Positions 39,148 to 49,354 of a stretch of DNA of 64,000 nt are shown one piece after another. Source of the stretch: an unidentified bacterial endosymbiont (GTDB lineage Bacteria; Pseudomonadota; Gammaproteobacteria; Enterobacterales; G038960095); assembly GCF_918320885.1 (NCBI RefSeq), contig NZ_OU907312.1:310001-374000 (forward strand). Reading direction: 5' to 3'. The number at the start of each line of letters is the position of its first letter. The stretch's first letter is position 1. The notes beneath the pieces were generated by a model, which had not been told where the DNA came from, did not search any database, and saw only the letters and a list, made by a program, of their open reading frames with translations. A program made the position numbers and the translations under genes.

Positions 39148-39498
39148 ATGAAGGTATTTGTGTATGGCAGCTTGCGACGCAAGCAAGGTAATAGCCGTTG
39201 GATGACTAATGCACAATGGTTAGGATCCTATCGATTAACTGGTTATGATCTCTATGATGTCGGCCTTTATCCGGCTGCGGTGCCCGGCGAGGGGATCCTA
39301 GAAGGGGAGGTGTATCGAATAGACTCTGCAACCTTGCAGCAATTGGATGACTTGAAGAGTGCGCCACGTGAGTACCAGCGGCAACTGGTCATGACCTGCT
39401 GGGGGCGGGCCTGGGTTTACCTTTATCGGCGCCCGATTGCTCATCTGAAACCTATTCCTAGTGGAGACTGGATCCAACGTGAGCATGGAGACGCCTGA
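39148..39498 (+). CDS. ytfP: YtfP, gamma-glutamylcyclotransferase-fold protein
   Basis: 116 residues from the ATG at 39148 (MKVFVYGSLRRKQGN; E. coli MRIFVYGSLRHKQGN). A TTG two codons earlier overlaps the tamB stop and could also initiate. The YGSLR nucleophile-loop motif, GEVYRID and the YxRP segment are present. Cellular role is not established. Follows tamB as in E. coli. Confidence 0.93.
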   Translation: MKVFVYGSLRRKQGNSRWMTNAQWLGSYRLTGYDLYDVGLYPAAVPGEGILEGEVYRIDSATLQQLDDLKSAPREYQRQLVMTCWGRAWVYLYRRPIAHLKPIPSGDWIQREHGDA

Positions 39499-39507
39499 TA
39501 ATCACCG

Positions 39508-40041
39508 CTATTTTTGACGTACCAGTCGAACGCCGGCAGCTAGAAGGAGCGCCTTGGAGCATCCTGTCCAGATAAAGGGAAGTAAGCCGACCTGAACAGC
39601 GGCTAGTCGATCCATATAGTTTGTCAGCCAAGCTATTCCAAAACCATAAATAATGACGTTACCGAGCAAGACAGTAAGCAATAAAAACCACGCACTATTG
39701 CGTGCTCTCTTCTGCAACAGGTAGGCCATCGTTGGTGCAGCGATTAAGCAGCCCAGCAGGTAGCCGCTACTCGGCCCTAGCAAGGCCGGAGAGCTGATGA
39801 CTGGCAGACCGCAAGCGGCTAAACCCAGCCAGATTGCCAGGGTCTCAAAAGCTGCCCGCGGTGTGTAGGTTAACCCGATTAACAGTGCTGCGGCGCTCCC
39901 TAGCGTGATCGGGACGGGTTCTATGGGAATAGCGATCTTAGAAGCAGCCACCAGTAACAAAACGCCTAAAACAAGGCTGGTAGCGCGCGATTCGGTTAGG
40001 GTTCGCCAAGTGGTCGTTTGAGTGGGGACAATAAAGTGCAT
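39508..40041 (-). CDS. bioY: BioY, biotin uptake substrate-binding membrane protein
   Basis: S-component of an energy-coupling-factor biotin transporter. About 177 residues with six hydrophobic segments and the family signatures IPIEPVPITLG, GLTYTPRAA and GPSSGYLLGCLIAA. The start is the ATG at 40041 with GGAAG upstream; a GTG precedes it directly. No bioMN genes adjoin it, so it may work alone or with shared ECF subunits. Together with birA it indicates reliance on imported biotin. Confidence 0.9.
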   Translation of the reverse strand: MHFIVPTQTTTWRTLTESRATSLVLGVLLLVAASKIAIPIEPVPITLGSAAALLIGLTYTPRAAFETLAIWLGLAACGLPVISSPALLGPSSGYLLGCLIAAPTMAYLLQKRARNSAWFLLLTVLLGNVIIYGFGIAWLTNYMDRLAAVQVGLLPFIWTGCSKALLLAAGVRLVRQK

Positions 40042-40263
40042 CACGCTTCCTTCAACGGTCTATCGATGATCCAGGCACTGTATCCTATTACGGGCGCTTT
40101 TAACAGATGCTCATGACCAAATTCCGCCGCGGAGCACGCTTCTAGCGTATCGATTGAAGAGAGGAGTTATCGGCCGGCCAATCAATACCGCAGTATCCTG
40201 CAAAAAACGATAACCCTAAACCTTTTAAAAAGAGTGTCACCTCAAGGGTAGATTGGTGTGTTT

Positions 40264-41592
40264 TCAATCTTGGTATCCTAACAACACGGGCCGATTTGGT
40301 TTTGTTGTGCAAATCCAAATAGCGGTATTACCAGTAGACTGATTAGTCACTACAAATAACCTGCCTATATGAGTTTCCATCCCATATTCAACCCGACTGC
40401 TTCTGTTACAAACCTCTATAGCATAGTCTTTACCTTGAGTAGAACCAAAAGAACTGTCATGATTTCTCTTATACACAGGCAGGCGTAACCAATTGGGGCT
40501 TATATGAACCCCTCTACTCCATGTATATGTGGACCAAAATGGTTCAACCTTCTCGACCGTAACATGGATCCCGAGGTCACTAGAATCCCAGCTATTGAGT
40601 ATCATATTGATACTCCCAGCATTATAACTACTATTCATCAATAATTCATCCGCATTTAATTTGATATTAGCGTTTGATTTTTTTATCGTGATTGAAGGGT
40701 CATTATTACTAGTTAATTTAATCTCATTACCCTCATTAGGACGAATAAGCTCCAGTCGATCGCTGCTCATTAAGCTTTCAGCGCCATTATTAATTGTATT
40801 ATAACTATCTTTCATTTGCAGCATAGGAGCTCCACCAACATCTAAACTGATATGTTTGGTTTTAGCAGATCCCACTGGATTATCTAGCGTCAGGGTTGTG
40901 GGAGATAGTTGAGTTTGAGCGGAACCCTCTATTATCTTTAGTAAATGTTCCTTGATCTCTAAGTCGGCTTCCATACGATTATATTCGGGATGACCGACCA
41001 GTTGAGTACGGCGCAGAAAGGTAGCGGCATCCATCACCTCTTTTTCATTGACCATGGTCAAGCTAGCCAGATGTCCAATGTTCAAAGGGGGGCTATTTAG
41101 AAACCAACTCTCCTGATGACCAGTGATTTTATTTTTATGTAGCTCAGAAGCGTAGCCGGCTGAACTGCCCGCCATGGCAGCAATCTGCCGCAGTGACGAT
41201 TCACTGATAGGATGCCCACCGTCAGTAGTGAGTAGCAGCTGCAATAGCCCCTTCTGGTCTGTGACGCTAAAAAGATACTCCTGACCATAATTATTTTTTT
41301 CAGGAGATTGAGTAGATAAATACCCCTCATTAACCAAATCTTGCCAAGTGATTTTTTGGTTAGGATTTTTTTGAAATTGTGAATAATGATCCTGCACATA
41401 GTGCTGTGCGGCTTTAGTAACTTGCCTCAGCTGTTGGGCGGTAATTTTATTGACTGTGCGTTCAGCATGCTGAGTAATATAGCGTGACCCGAGACTCATC
41501 AAACTCACCAAGACACAAGTCACGATAACAGCCTCTATGATCATAAACCCTTGCTGTAAAGGATAATGCTTTTTCCTATCAGATATTACCAT
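40264..41592 (-). CDS. Orphan PilV-like type IV minor prepilin / tip adhesin
   Basis: 442 residues. A class III prepilin leader is clear: cleavage after Gly15 (QQG/FMIIE), Glu at +5 and a hydrophobic helix to about residue 40. Residues 45-190 follow the PilV pattern of conjugative thin pili (TAQQLRQVTKAAQHYVQDHY, SLRQIAAMAGSSAGYASEL). The C-terminal half is Asn/Ser-rich, ending in Cys-containing GKDYAIEVCNRSS and IWICTTKPN, as in adhesive tips. No other pil gene, prepilin peptidase, recombinase or shufflon repeat lies nearby. Probably a relic or captured piece of a plasmid or integrative element; alternatively a stand-alone surface protein. Confidence 0.8.
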   Translation of the reverse strand: MVISDRKKHYPLQQGFMIIEAVIVTCVLVSLMSLGSRYITQHAERTVNKITAQQLRQVTKAAQHYVQDHYSQFQKNPNQKITWQDLVNEGYLSTQSPEKNNYGQEYLFSVTDQKGLLQLLLTTDGGHPISESSLRQIAAMAGSSAGYASELHKNKITGHQESWFLNSPPLNIGHLASLTMVNEKEVMDAATFLRRTQLVGHPEYNRMEADLEIKEHLLKIIEGSAQTQLSPTTLTLDNPVGSAKTKHISLDVGGAPMLQMKDSYNTINNGAESLMSSDRLELIRPNEGNEIKLTSNNDPSITIKKSNANIKLNADELLMNSSYNAGSINMILNSWDSSDLGIHVTVEKVEPFWSTYTWSRGVHISPNWLRLPVYKRNHDSSFGSTQGKDYAIEVCNRSSRVEYGMETHIGRLFVVTNQSTGNTAIWICTTKPNRPVLLGYQD

Positions 41593-41940
41593 GATAAAAT
41601 TTTCCTAAAAAGGTAGTTCACTATTGTTGGCAGAAGTAGTGATATTATTTTTTAACCTTTTTATTACCCTAATCAATCATTGGGTATAACTAGATTATCT
41701 GATCTTTAACGGACATGGACACTGAATAAAATGAAGTACAAATTTGACAGTGACCTTTATAGGTTCTCTTAGGAATAGAAGTCAAATTTAGTTAGTGGTC
41801 TATAATGATTGACAATGAAGTTTATCGATAGAGCAGAATAATTTAAATAGGGGTAGACTCAGCATGCCCATCCCCCTACTAAACTTAGGAGGCATGGCTT
41901 CAACAGAAGATCTTTCGCAAGCAAAATTTAGAGATCCAGT
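41593..41940. other. AT-rich gap, no gene seen
   Basis: Upstream region of the PilV-like gene. It holds the second copy of the 20-bp dispersed repeat (41830-41849) shared with 21979-21998. No reading frame is convincing. Confidence 0.4.
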
Positions 41941-42165
41941 GATATCAGCTCCCATGACTTTTTCATGGATCTTTATAAATTTGGAAAAGCAAGGGGTGCC
42001 TCTAGCCAAGCGCTTGGTAGATGTTCGTAGTGTTAGATGATGACGCTCAATACGTGGAGTAAAATTTTTCCCACAAGATGCTTGGGCTGAGAGAGCTGTT
42101 GCTGATAACTTCGCCAGCCATCGGTAGTCAACACTCGAATTGAAAATTTGGTGGTGGCTCACAAT
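41941..42165 (-). pseudogene. IS1-family InsB remnant, frameshifted
   Basis: On the minus strand, one frame reads VLTTDGWRSYQQQLSQPKHLVGKI and a second continues FTPRIERHHLTLRTSTKRLA and FSKFIKIHEKVMG. These are the successive C-terminal motifs of IS1 transposase, with one base shifted around 42070. Only about 70 codons remain; no IS1 ends were identified. Confidence 0.75.
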
Positions 42166-42325
42166 AATCGTTAGTAGCCTGCAGTGAGGAATATTCTAGT
42201 AGGGATTCAGCCTAGGTCTCACTACCAAGAGACAGGCTTTCGGCTGCATGCTTCGGAGAGGTACATGGATACTCAATTGTGGTATGCTAATTGATCTATT
42301 AAGATTGCTTTCTGTGGTATCAAAC

Positions 42326-44014
42326 ATGATGAATAGCACACCCTTTTACACAACAGTGACTGGATCGGCTTTATTGGAAAAATCCTTGGTCAACAAAGGC
42401 AGCGCCTTTACCGATGAGGAACGGTCTACCTTTCATCTCCACGGTTTGCTACCGGGAGCCGTCGAGTCGATTGACACCCAAACGGCCAGATCTTACCAAC
42501 AGTTTTGTCAAATTGATAAGGCATTGGATCGTCATATCTACTTAAGAAACTTACAAGATACTAATGAAACCCTGTTCTATCGGTTGCTGCAAGAACATCT
42601 CAGTGAGATGATACCGTTTATCTACACACCAACCGTCGGTCAGGCGTGCCAACAATTTTCACATATCTACCGCCGATCCCGTGGTCTGGTACTCTCTTAT
42701 CCGAACCGCCATCACCTAGACACCATACTGCAGAGCCTCTCACACCAAGAGGTGCGGGTGATTGTGGTAACAGATGGAGAACGCATTTTGGGTCTTGGCG
42801 ATCAAGGCGCTGGGGGCATAGGGATCCCTATTGGGAAACTCTCCCTCTACACAGCCTGTGGGGGTATTGATCCTGCGTACACCCTGCCCATTCTACTGGA
42901 TGTCGGGACTAATAATCCCCAACACCTGAGTGATCCACTCTACCTAGGGTGGCGCCAGCCGCGCATTGAGGCGGCCGCTTACGACGCTTTTGTGGAGCAG
43001 TGTATTCAAGCCATCCAACGTTATTGGCCGACTGTAGTGCTGCAATTTGAAGATTTTGCACAAAAAAATGCCTTCGCCCTGCTGAAGCGTTATCAACAGC
43101 GGCTCTGCTGTTTTAATGATGATATTCAAGGAACCGCAGCAGTCGCCCTAGGCTCTCTGATTGCAGCCTGTCATGCCGCCGGTAGCCAGCTCTCCCAGCA
43201 GCGTATCGTCTTTCTAGGCAGTGGATCAGCGGGCTGTGGGATTGCTGAGTTGATCATCGCCCAGATGGAGGCGGAGGGGTTGAGCCAGCAACAGGCGCGC
43301 CGCCGACTCTTTATGATCGGTAGTAAAGGGTTACTGACTGATCGATCAACCGCTCTGCCGCCCTTTAAGCAAGTCTTGGCACAAAGCAGCGAGGCTCTGA
43401 GTCACTGGCAACGACAGGATGAGCATTTTTCCTTATGGGAGGTGATTCATCATGCACAGCCCACGGTGCTGTTTGGGGTCTCTGGACAGCCTGGCCTGTT
43501 TGACGAACGGGTGATTCGTGAGCTGCATCGCCACTGCCCACGCCCGATTATCATGCCACTCTCTAACCCCAATTCGCATGCTGAAGCCCATCCAGCTGAT
43601 CTGCTAGCTTGGACTGAGGGTACCGCTTTGGTGGCGACTGGCAGCCCCTTTGACGCTGTACAGTACCAGGGCAAGTCCTATCCTATAGCACAGTGCAATA
43701 ACACCTATATCTTCCCGGGTCTTGGGCTGGGCTTACTGACCAGTCAAGCCACCCAGGTGACGCAAAAGATGCTATTGGCCGCCAGTCGTGCTCTGGCAGC
43801 GTGCTCCCCGCTCGCACAGCATGGCCAGGGCCCACTGCTGCCACCGCTCAATGAAATTCAACAAGTTTCACGGGCGATTGCGTTGCAGGTGGCTAAAGCT
43901 GCACAGCAGGAGGGGGTGGTGGCTAAGGCAATGAGCGATACCGAGTTGCAGGAGCGCATTGATCAAAATTTCTGGCAACCCTGCTACCGTCCCTATCACT
44001 ACCAGGCAACTTAA
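42326..44014 (+). CDS. maeA: NAD-dependent malic enzyme MaeA
   Basis: Oxidative decarboxylation of malate to pyruvate with NAD+. About 562 residues (E. coli 565). The catalytic Tyr region [36 protein letters not shown], the metal-binding [10 protein letters not shown] and [12 protein letters not shown], and the NAD-binding [11 protein letters not shown] are all intact. Start is ATG 42326 or 42329; residues upstream to 42248 have no homology. The protein aligns through NEFW-like ending [14 protein letters not shown]. Surrounded by IS debris but itself intact. Confidence 0.95.
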   Translation: MMNSTPFYTTVTGSALLEKSLVNKGSAFTDEERSTFHLHGLLPGAVESIDTQTARSYQQFCQIDKALDRHIYLRNLQDTNETLFYRLLQEHLSEMIPFIYTPTVGQACQQFSHIYRRSRGLVLSYPNRHHLDTILQSLSHQEVRVIVVTDGERILGLGDQGAGGIGIPIGKLSLYTACGGIDPAYTLPILLDVGTNNPQHLSDPLYLGWRQPRIEAAAYDAFVEQCIQAIQRYWPTVVLQFEDFAQKNAFALLKRYQQRLCCFNDDIQGTAAVALGSLIAACHAAGSQLSQQRIVFLGSGSAGCGIAELIIAQMEAEGLSQQQARRRLFMIGSKGLLTDRSTALPPFKQVLAQSSEALSHWQRQDEHFSLWEVIHHAQPTVLFGVSGQPGLFDERVIRELHRHCPRPIIMPLSNPNSHAEAHPADLLAWTEGTALVATGSPFDAVQYQGKSYPIAQCNNTYIFPGLGLGLLTSQATQVTQKMLLAASRALAACSPLAQHGQGPLLPPLNEIQQVSRAIALQVAKAAQQEGVVAKAMSDTELQERIDQNFWQPCYRPYHYQAT

Positions 44015-44113
44015 CCTTTCTTCTAATTTGAAGGAGCGCCTAAGCGGTGGTGACTGATCATGACTGATGACGACAGCTATCAAACTGATCACCGTTAGTG
44101 TTATCCAGGATTG

Positions 44114-44142
44114 ATGCTGGGTCGCGCAGGACCCAGCATTTT
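44114..44142 (+). terminator. Rho-independent terminator after maeA
   Basis: Perfect 10-bp stem ATGCTGGGTC / GACCCAGCAT with a 6-base loop, followed by TTTT from 44139. It lies 100 bases after the maeA stop; no gene competes for it. Confidence 0.65.
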
Positions 44143-44333
44143 GGCCTATCAGTCAATATATTTCACCCTTGAAATAGACCAACTCAGTAGTAAAAATTAA
44201 CGCTTAAGCCCTATTTGCCTTCTGGTCTCTATTGACTTTTAATGGTGATTACACGCATGATAAACCCTGTCTATTGCCAATGGCATCAACAATATTGATT
44301 GGTTAACAGCTGCTTTAAATAGTGGAGGCTCGT

Positions 44334-45828
44334 ATGTTAAGCATCAGCAACACTCCTAGTGCAATCAATAGGGATAGAGAGTCTCTCGAGACCCCCCAGG
44401 CACAAATGCGTGGCAGAAATATTAGAGAGGATGTTACTCCCAAAAAAAACCTTGAATAGCTTAGATTCTGTTACAAAAAATCCACTTCAAGCCACACTAT
44501 TCCCTAGTGGGATTTTAAATCCTAATAATCATTTAAAACCAAGGAGAGACAGTTTAACTTCTAACTTTAGAAGTTTTGATAGAAGTAATCATTCGAGATC
44601 TAATCTAGATAGACAGTAAAAAAAATCATCAGGCTCAACACAATCCTCTGCTACTTCTAAAGCCAGCCTATTGCAGACTGAAAAATCAGTACTCAGCCCA
44701 CAGACTTCTAATGGCATCACACAATGTTCTTGGAAAAACCATGAACGTATAGCTCAAGATCTTGACTATGTTATTTATGCTATGCCGGTCATTAAAGATA
44801 AAAATCTACGAGAAAAATTTTTAAACCCATTAGTTAACAACGATATGATACCGCAAAATTTTATATTTAAACCATTAGAAAATAGTGAATTAAAGGATGC
44901 ATTAGCCATTGTTGGTTTTACTCCTAAAAAAGATGACACAGGGCAAGTAAGACCTGGCGTTTATTTTAATGAGTCTTACAAAGGAACCATTGAAGTTTCA
45001 AGCAGAACCACCAAAGCGGGAGATACCGAATGGAATATATTTTTCAAAGGTGTCGATACTCGATACTTAAAAGCAACGGTAGCAAATGCAACTAAAAACA
45101 TTTGTATGGGGCTTAAGAAAAACGCCACAAATGTAAAAAAGTTTTTATTGGGATCTTCCCAAAGCCCATCACAAACTCATAATATAAATAACAATCAAGT
45201 TACAGGGGCTACTATCACTGACCAAATGACAGAAGATGAAAATAGAAACAATACTTCTTCCAAAACAGCCACCGAGAGTCAACATAGGGCTAAGAATTAT
45301 CAAGCTGTTGAAAAGATCATGAAGTTTTTTATAGAAGTAGCTGAGAGAACTCAGGAGGAAAATAATGAAAAGATAATATTAACTATTGCAGGACATTCCA
45401 TGGGAGGTGGATTAGCCCAAACTGCGCTGGCTGCTTATCATGATAAGATTCATCTAGCCTATACATTTCAAGCAATGGACACTAAAGAAGAGCAAGTAGC
45501 AGAAAAAATAAAAAATAATCCCGAAATAGCTTTAAAATTAAGAGATTTTCACACTAATGATGATCCGGTGACAGGCGCATTCAAAGAGATTAGGAATTCA
45601 GAAAGAATCAAAGACCTAGCAGTAGAACATCCTGAGATAAGAAAAACAGTAGACATCAAAAAACTAGAAGAAAAACATCCTGGGATAAGAGGAACATTTT
45701 TTAATTTTTTTAAAAACCCTATAGAAATCCATCAAAATTTTATAGATCTGCATGTAACCTCTATTATAAAATCTAATACTTTAATGTTTTCAAAACCAAT
45801 AAATTCTGGTGCAGACAAAGAAGATTAA
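44334..45828 (+). pseudogene. Lipase-like (alpha/beta hydrolase) gene with two lesions near its 5' end
   Basis: ATG 44334 (after GTGGAGG) opens MLSISNTPSAINRDRESLE, stops after 42 codons, but a +1 shift in an A8 run at 44442-44449 continues the same style of sequence to 44616. There an in-frame TAA (44617-44619) interrupts; the frame then stays open to 45828. The 385 codons from 44671 contain a lipase elbow GHSMGGGLAQ (Ser codon 45397-45399), a likely Asp in TNDDPVTG and a late His (DLH). Upstream is a Ser/Asn-rich leader of about 110 residues, as in secreted effectors. The catalytic domain is whole; N-terminal reading requires a frameshift and readthrough, unless translation restarts at the TTG 44671. 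Confidence 0.7.
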
Positions 45829-46006
45829 CATCATGCGTACAATTGTCTATTAATTTGCAGGGAATCAATGGTTGCACTATTGTAATAAATTTCTAAAAAT
45901 TATATATTCTTATGATCATGATTTACTTGTAATATTTTATTAATTTTTAAAAATTTTTGATATAAAGACCTACGTTTTTTTTATTATAAAAAATTTAGGA
46001 GGCGGC

Positions 46007-46066
46007 ATGACTAAACAATATGGTTACATCTTTAACCGACAAACCACTGATCAGGAGAAAGCATGA
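46007..46066 (+). CDS. 19-codon leader ORF overlapping the NEL gene start
   Basis: ATG 46007 is preceded by a very strong TTTAGGAGG (46 bases of AT-rich sequence before it) and encodes MTKQYGYIFNRQTTDQEKA. Its TGA overlaps the ATG of the 731-residue gene as ATGA. The next gene's own AGGAG lies inside this frame. A TTGATA (45957-45962) and TATTAT (45982-45987) with 19-bp spacing could be the promoter. It looks like a translation-coupling leader; peptide function is unknown. Confidence 0.45.
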   Translation: MTKQYGYIFNRQTTDQEKA

Positions 46067-48258
46067 AAAATAATATTTCGTCTTCAGATCTTAATTTAAG
46101 AGTTTCCGTTAATACAGAAACAGGCAATTCTTTATCAGATAGCGGAGACTTATTGTCTGGTGAACGAAGTTTGCAAAAAACCGCTAATGTATTAAATGCT
46201 GTGGATCTGTCTGTTAATACGAATAATTTTGCTACATTAAATCATAGTTTTACACAAGTAAGATTGGCTAATAATAGTTCCACAGATACTGTATTATCTG
46301 ATGAAGAATATCCATTACAAGAAGATAATGATATTTTGCGAGAATTAATATTACCAATAGATAGTGAACTATTTTTTCAAGTATTAGAACAATTTTTAGG
46401 ATCTATTGAAGAAAAACCTCTTCCTGAAAAAACTTCCTTGCGTGGTTATTTACATCATATGTTGACCGTAAGTAATAGTGCTGTCTCACGGATCTACTCT
46501 CAGGCTAATGAATTTGAAAAACAGTTACTACAACCTCTGGTAGATAGTTCACCACAGCTAATCACACTACTTTCTAAAGAAGGTAATATGTTGTCGCAGG
46601 CCTCAGAATCTGAAAAAGATGCTTATGGCATGTGGTATCATTTGATGATGATGCTAACTTCTAATGCCCCACTATCGGCTATTGATGACTATTTACTTTA
46701 TCCAGAGCCTAATATACAAGGAACTTTATCTGGATCAGTAAAGTCAGAAGCGTTAAGGGATACGCTATCTCAGCTCCCTTATCTGACCAAAATAAATTTA
46801 ATTTTGGATGACGCAGCTGCTAAAGAATTATCAAATTGTGAGGTGCCAAAGTTTTTACGTCAATTGACTTTCATTTACCATAATGATAAAAAAAGTATCA
46901 GTGGGGAACAAGTGTCTCAAGCATTACAGCAATTTGCTTTTTCTCCGGAGATTCGCTCTATTATCTTAGTTCCTAATAGTGACAACATCAGATCAACCTT
47001 CAATATTCCACCCCTAGAACTTTCTCATCTTGCATCGCTGACACGGAAAAATGAAAAATTAAAAGATTTAAAACTATTTATACCGATTACTGATCCACAG
47101 GTGATTAAACGGTTACATCAGATTTTCCCGCAACTAGAAAAAATTAATTTTAATCTTAGAGCAACCGCACCAGAAGATTATGTAGAAATGCGGGCTGCTC
47201 TTAAACTATTTACTCAGTTAAAAGAACGTCTATATTTTTTAAGTCAGTTATACCCTAAAGCACAGAACAATAATGAGGAATTATCTGATATTAATAAAAC
47301 GGAAATCAAAATACAGCAGCAACAAGAAACCATTCAGGATTTGATTCATACTTGTTTGCCTGATTTATCGACAGCAGAGCGATCGGCTTTAATAGGCCAT
47401 TGGCAAGTGATGCTAGATAAACAGAGTTCAGAGATTGATTTTTCAGCATTCATTACCTTATTATTTTCGCACGATGCTGCTACCTGCTGCTTACTGCGCA
47501 GCCCGGAATATAGGGATCCTATTCACGGGATAAAATTACGTCAGGCCATTGGTACAATCTTACAAGCACTGCCGAATGATCCAGAATTAGCAGCCATGTG
47601 TGCTGCTTATGCGCATGAAGCGATATCGACTTGTCGAGATAAAACTATTTTAGCCTTTCGTGATTGTGTGAAAGCGGTAACAGTATCAACCCTACTTAAA
47701 AATCCAGTAATGCTCTCGCGTAGTCAATTAGTGACTTTAGGAACATCCCTCTTTCAAGAGGAACAATTAAAAGCCATCGTACAGTCTCATCTTAACGATT
47801 TACAGGATAAAGATATTGATTCAGATGAAGTTGAAGAGACGCTGTCTTTTATTAGTCAGCTGGCTAAACAGGGAAAAATTAATCTGATTTCACCAGTCCG
47901 TAGACTGCGTCATGGGGTTATCACTCAGGTCACTTATCAGCAAACACTGGCTGCTCAAAACACTATTTTAGAGGCGGTTGCCCAACAACCAGATAGCGGA
48001 GCTGCCATCGGGTTAGCCACATCAGAGATCTGGCATCGCTACTTACACAGTCAAGTGCCTACTCTTTTACAACAGTATCGTGAAACGGTACAAGATCCAC
48101 TGTTTGAAGAGATGCAGAATTTGTATGATCAGCGGCTTCAGCTTGCCGATCGTGATTATCAGCAGCAGAGCCAAGCAATAAAATCACGCTTAGAGGCTTT
48201 AAGTCACGCCTGGTATTGTGATAGAACGCAAGAATATTTGGATACATTAGTATCTTAA
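46063..48258 (+). CDS. IpaH/SspH-type NEL-domain E3 ubiquitin ligase, putative effector
   Basis: 731 residues. The C-terminal 300 residues match the NEL domain pattern of IpaH, SspH and SlrP: FxxLL and LRxxxEYRD around 463-485, PELAAMCAAYAHEAISTC, then the catalytic CxD motif Cys524-Arg-Asp526 followed by KTILAFRDCVKA, SLFQEEQLKAI (563-572), a coiled segment, and NLYDQRLQLADRDY (687-699). In that family the Cys forms the ubiquitin thioester and Asp is required for transfer. Residues about 225-370 are Leu-rich and could be a diverged LRR-like substrate domain; residues 1-90 are Ser/Asn/Thr-rich and likely disordered, suited to type III export. The gene is AT-rich and intact. Host ubiquitination is inferred, since bacteria lack ubiquitin. 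Confidence 0.75.
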   Translation: MKNNISSSDLNLRVSVNTETGNSLSDSGDLLSGERSLQKTANVLNAVDLSVNTNNFATLNHSFTQVRLANNSSTDTVLSDEEYPLQEDNDILRELILPIDSELFFQVLEQFLGSIEEKPLPEKTSLRGYLHHMLTVSNSAVSRIYSQANEFEKQLLQPLVDSSPQLITLLSKEGNMLSQASESEKDAYGMWYHLMMMLTSNAPLSAIDDYLLYPEPNIQGTLSGSVKSEALRDTLSQLPYLTKINLILDDAAAKELSNCEVPKFLRQLTFIYHNDKKSISGEQVSQALQQFAFSPEIRSIILVPNSDNIRSTFNIPPLELSHLASLTRKNEKLKDLKLFIPITDPQVIKRLHQIFPQLEKINFNLRATAPEDYVEMRAALKLFTQLKERLYFLSQLYPKAQNNNEELSDINKTEIKIQQQQETIQDLIHTCLPDLSTAERSALIGHWQVMLDKQSSEIDFSAFITLLFSHDAATCCLLRSPEYRDPIHGIKLRQAIGTILQALPNDPELAAMCAAYAHEAISTCRDKTILAFRDCVKAVTVSTLLKNPVMLSRSQLVTLGTSLFQEEQLKAIVQSHLNDLQDKDIDSDEVEETLSFISQLAKQGKINLISPVRRLRHGVITQVTYQQTLAAQNTILEAVAQQPDSGAAIGLATSEIWHRYLHSQVPTLLQQYRETVQDPLFEEMQNLYDQRLQLADRDYQQQSQAIKSRLEALSHAWYCDRTQEYLDTLVS

Positions 48259-48271
48259 CCTATACGGGACC

Positions 48272-48448
48272 TTAAGCATTAAGTGCGGCGAAGATGCCAT
48301 CTAACGTTCTGTTTTGTATGGATTTTCTTTGCTGTGATTTTGTTGCGTTCTTCAGTATATATTGCTTTGCCCATGACAATCGATGCTCTATTTCAGACCC
48401 TGCATGATGAATCAATGCTTCCAGTACGGGGAGCAGCCATACATCGAC
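48272..48448 (-). pseudogene. IS4-family transposase, C-terminal fragment
   Basis: Minus strand VDVWLLPVLEALIHH, then RLSWAKQYILKNATKSQQRKSIQNRTLDGIFAAL, which is the typical C-terminus of an IS4-family transposase group. It is separated from the N-terminal part (49732-50330) by the IS3-family copy inserted between them. Confidence 0.75.
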
Positions 48449-48488
48449 TGATCTTGCCACCTTTTTTTAGACACAGAGAAGAGAAACC

Positions 48489-49343
48489 TTAAGCGACCTG
48501 GGATAACCAATTTTTTTCAAAATTTACAGGAGACAGATAGCCTAGCGTTGAGTGCCGTCTCTGTCGGTTATAAAACACTTCTACGTATTCAAAAATGCTC
48601 AATTTGGCTTGTTCTCTGCTCTCAAAACGTTCAAAGTGGGTGTGCTCTGTTTTTAAGGTATGGAAAAAACTCTCTGCTACTGCATTGTCATAACAATTGC
48701 CCGTACTACTCATGCTAAGCGTTATCTGGTGATGCGCCGATACAGCCTTGAATCCTTTGCTGGTATACTGGCTGCCTCGGTCGGAGTGGTGGATGAGACC
48801 TGCAGCAGGCTTCCTCCGTGTTATTGCCTGGCGTAATGCTGCGGCTACTAACTCGGTGGTCATGTGAGCTTGCATATCCATCCCCACGATACTACGAGAG
48901 AACAGGTCCAGTACGATAGCAACATACAACCATCCCTCTTGGGTCGGAATATAGGTAATATCTGCTGCCCAGTATTGATCAGGGCGAGTGGCTGTGAACT
49001 TCTGCTTGAGTAAATTAGGCGCCACTGCGGCCTTTGGATCGACTATTGTGGTTACCTTAAATCGTTTTTTCATCTTAGCCGCAATATGGGCTGCTTTCAT
49101 TAGCCGACAAACCCGTTTGCGTGAACAGCGCTCACCTCTAGCTCGTAACTCAGCATGGATACGTGGGCTACCGTAAATTTGGTTGCTTATGGTATAAACC
49201 TCTTTAATTTCAGATATTAAACGCTCATCCTCACAATAGCGCTTGGATGGCTCAGCCTTGATAAACTGATAATAGCCACTGCGGGATACACCTAACACGT
49301 TGGACATCCTCTCTACGCTGAATTCCCCAGCATGCTTTTGCAT
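48489..49343 (-). CDS. IS3-family transposase OrfB (copy 3)
   Basis: 284 residues, identical to the copy 1 protein. Confidence 0.95.
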   Translation of the reverse strand: MQKHAGEFSVERMSNVLGVSRSGYYQFIKAEPSKRYCEDERLISEIKEVYTISNQIYGSPRIHAELRARGERCSRKRVCRLMKAAHIAAKMKKRFKVTTIVDPKAAVAPNLLKQKFTATRPDQYWAADITYIPTQEGWLYVAIVLDLFSRSIVGMDMQAHMTTELVAAALRQAITRRKPAAGLIHHSDRGSQYTSKGFKAVSAHHQITLSMSSTGNCYDNAVAESFFHTLKTEHTHFERFESREQAKLSIFEYVEVFYNRQRRHSTLGYLSPVNFEKNWLSQVA

Positions 49344-49354
49344 AAACTGGTATT

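Noticed and set aside
40264-42000. Shufflon recombination sites around the PilV-like gene
   Set aside because: No repeated inverted sites or recombinase gene could be found by eye.
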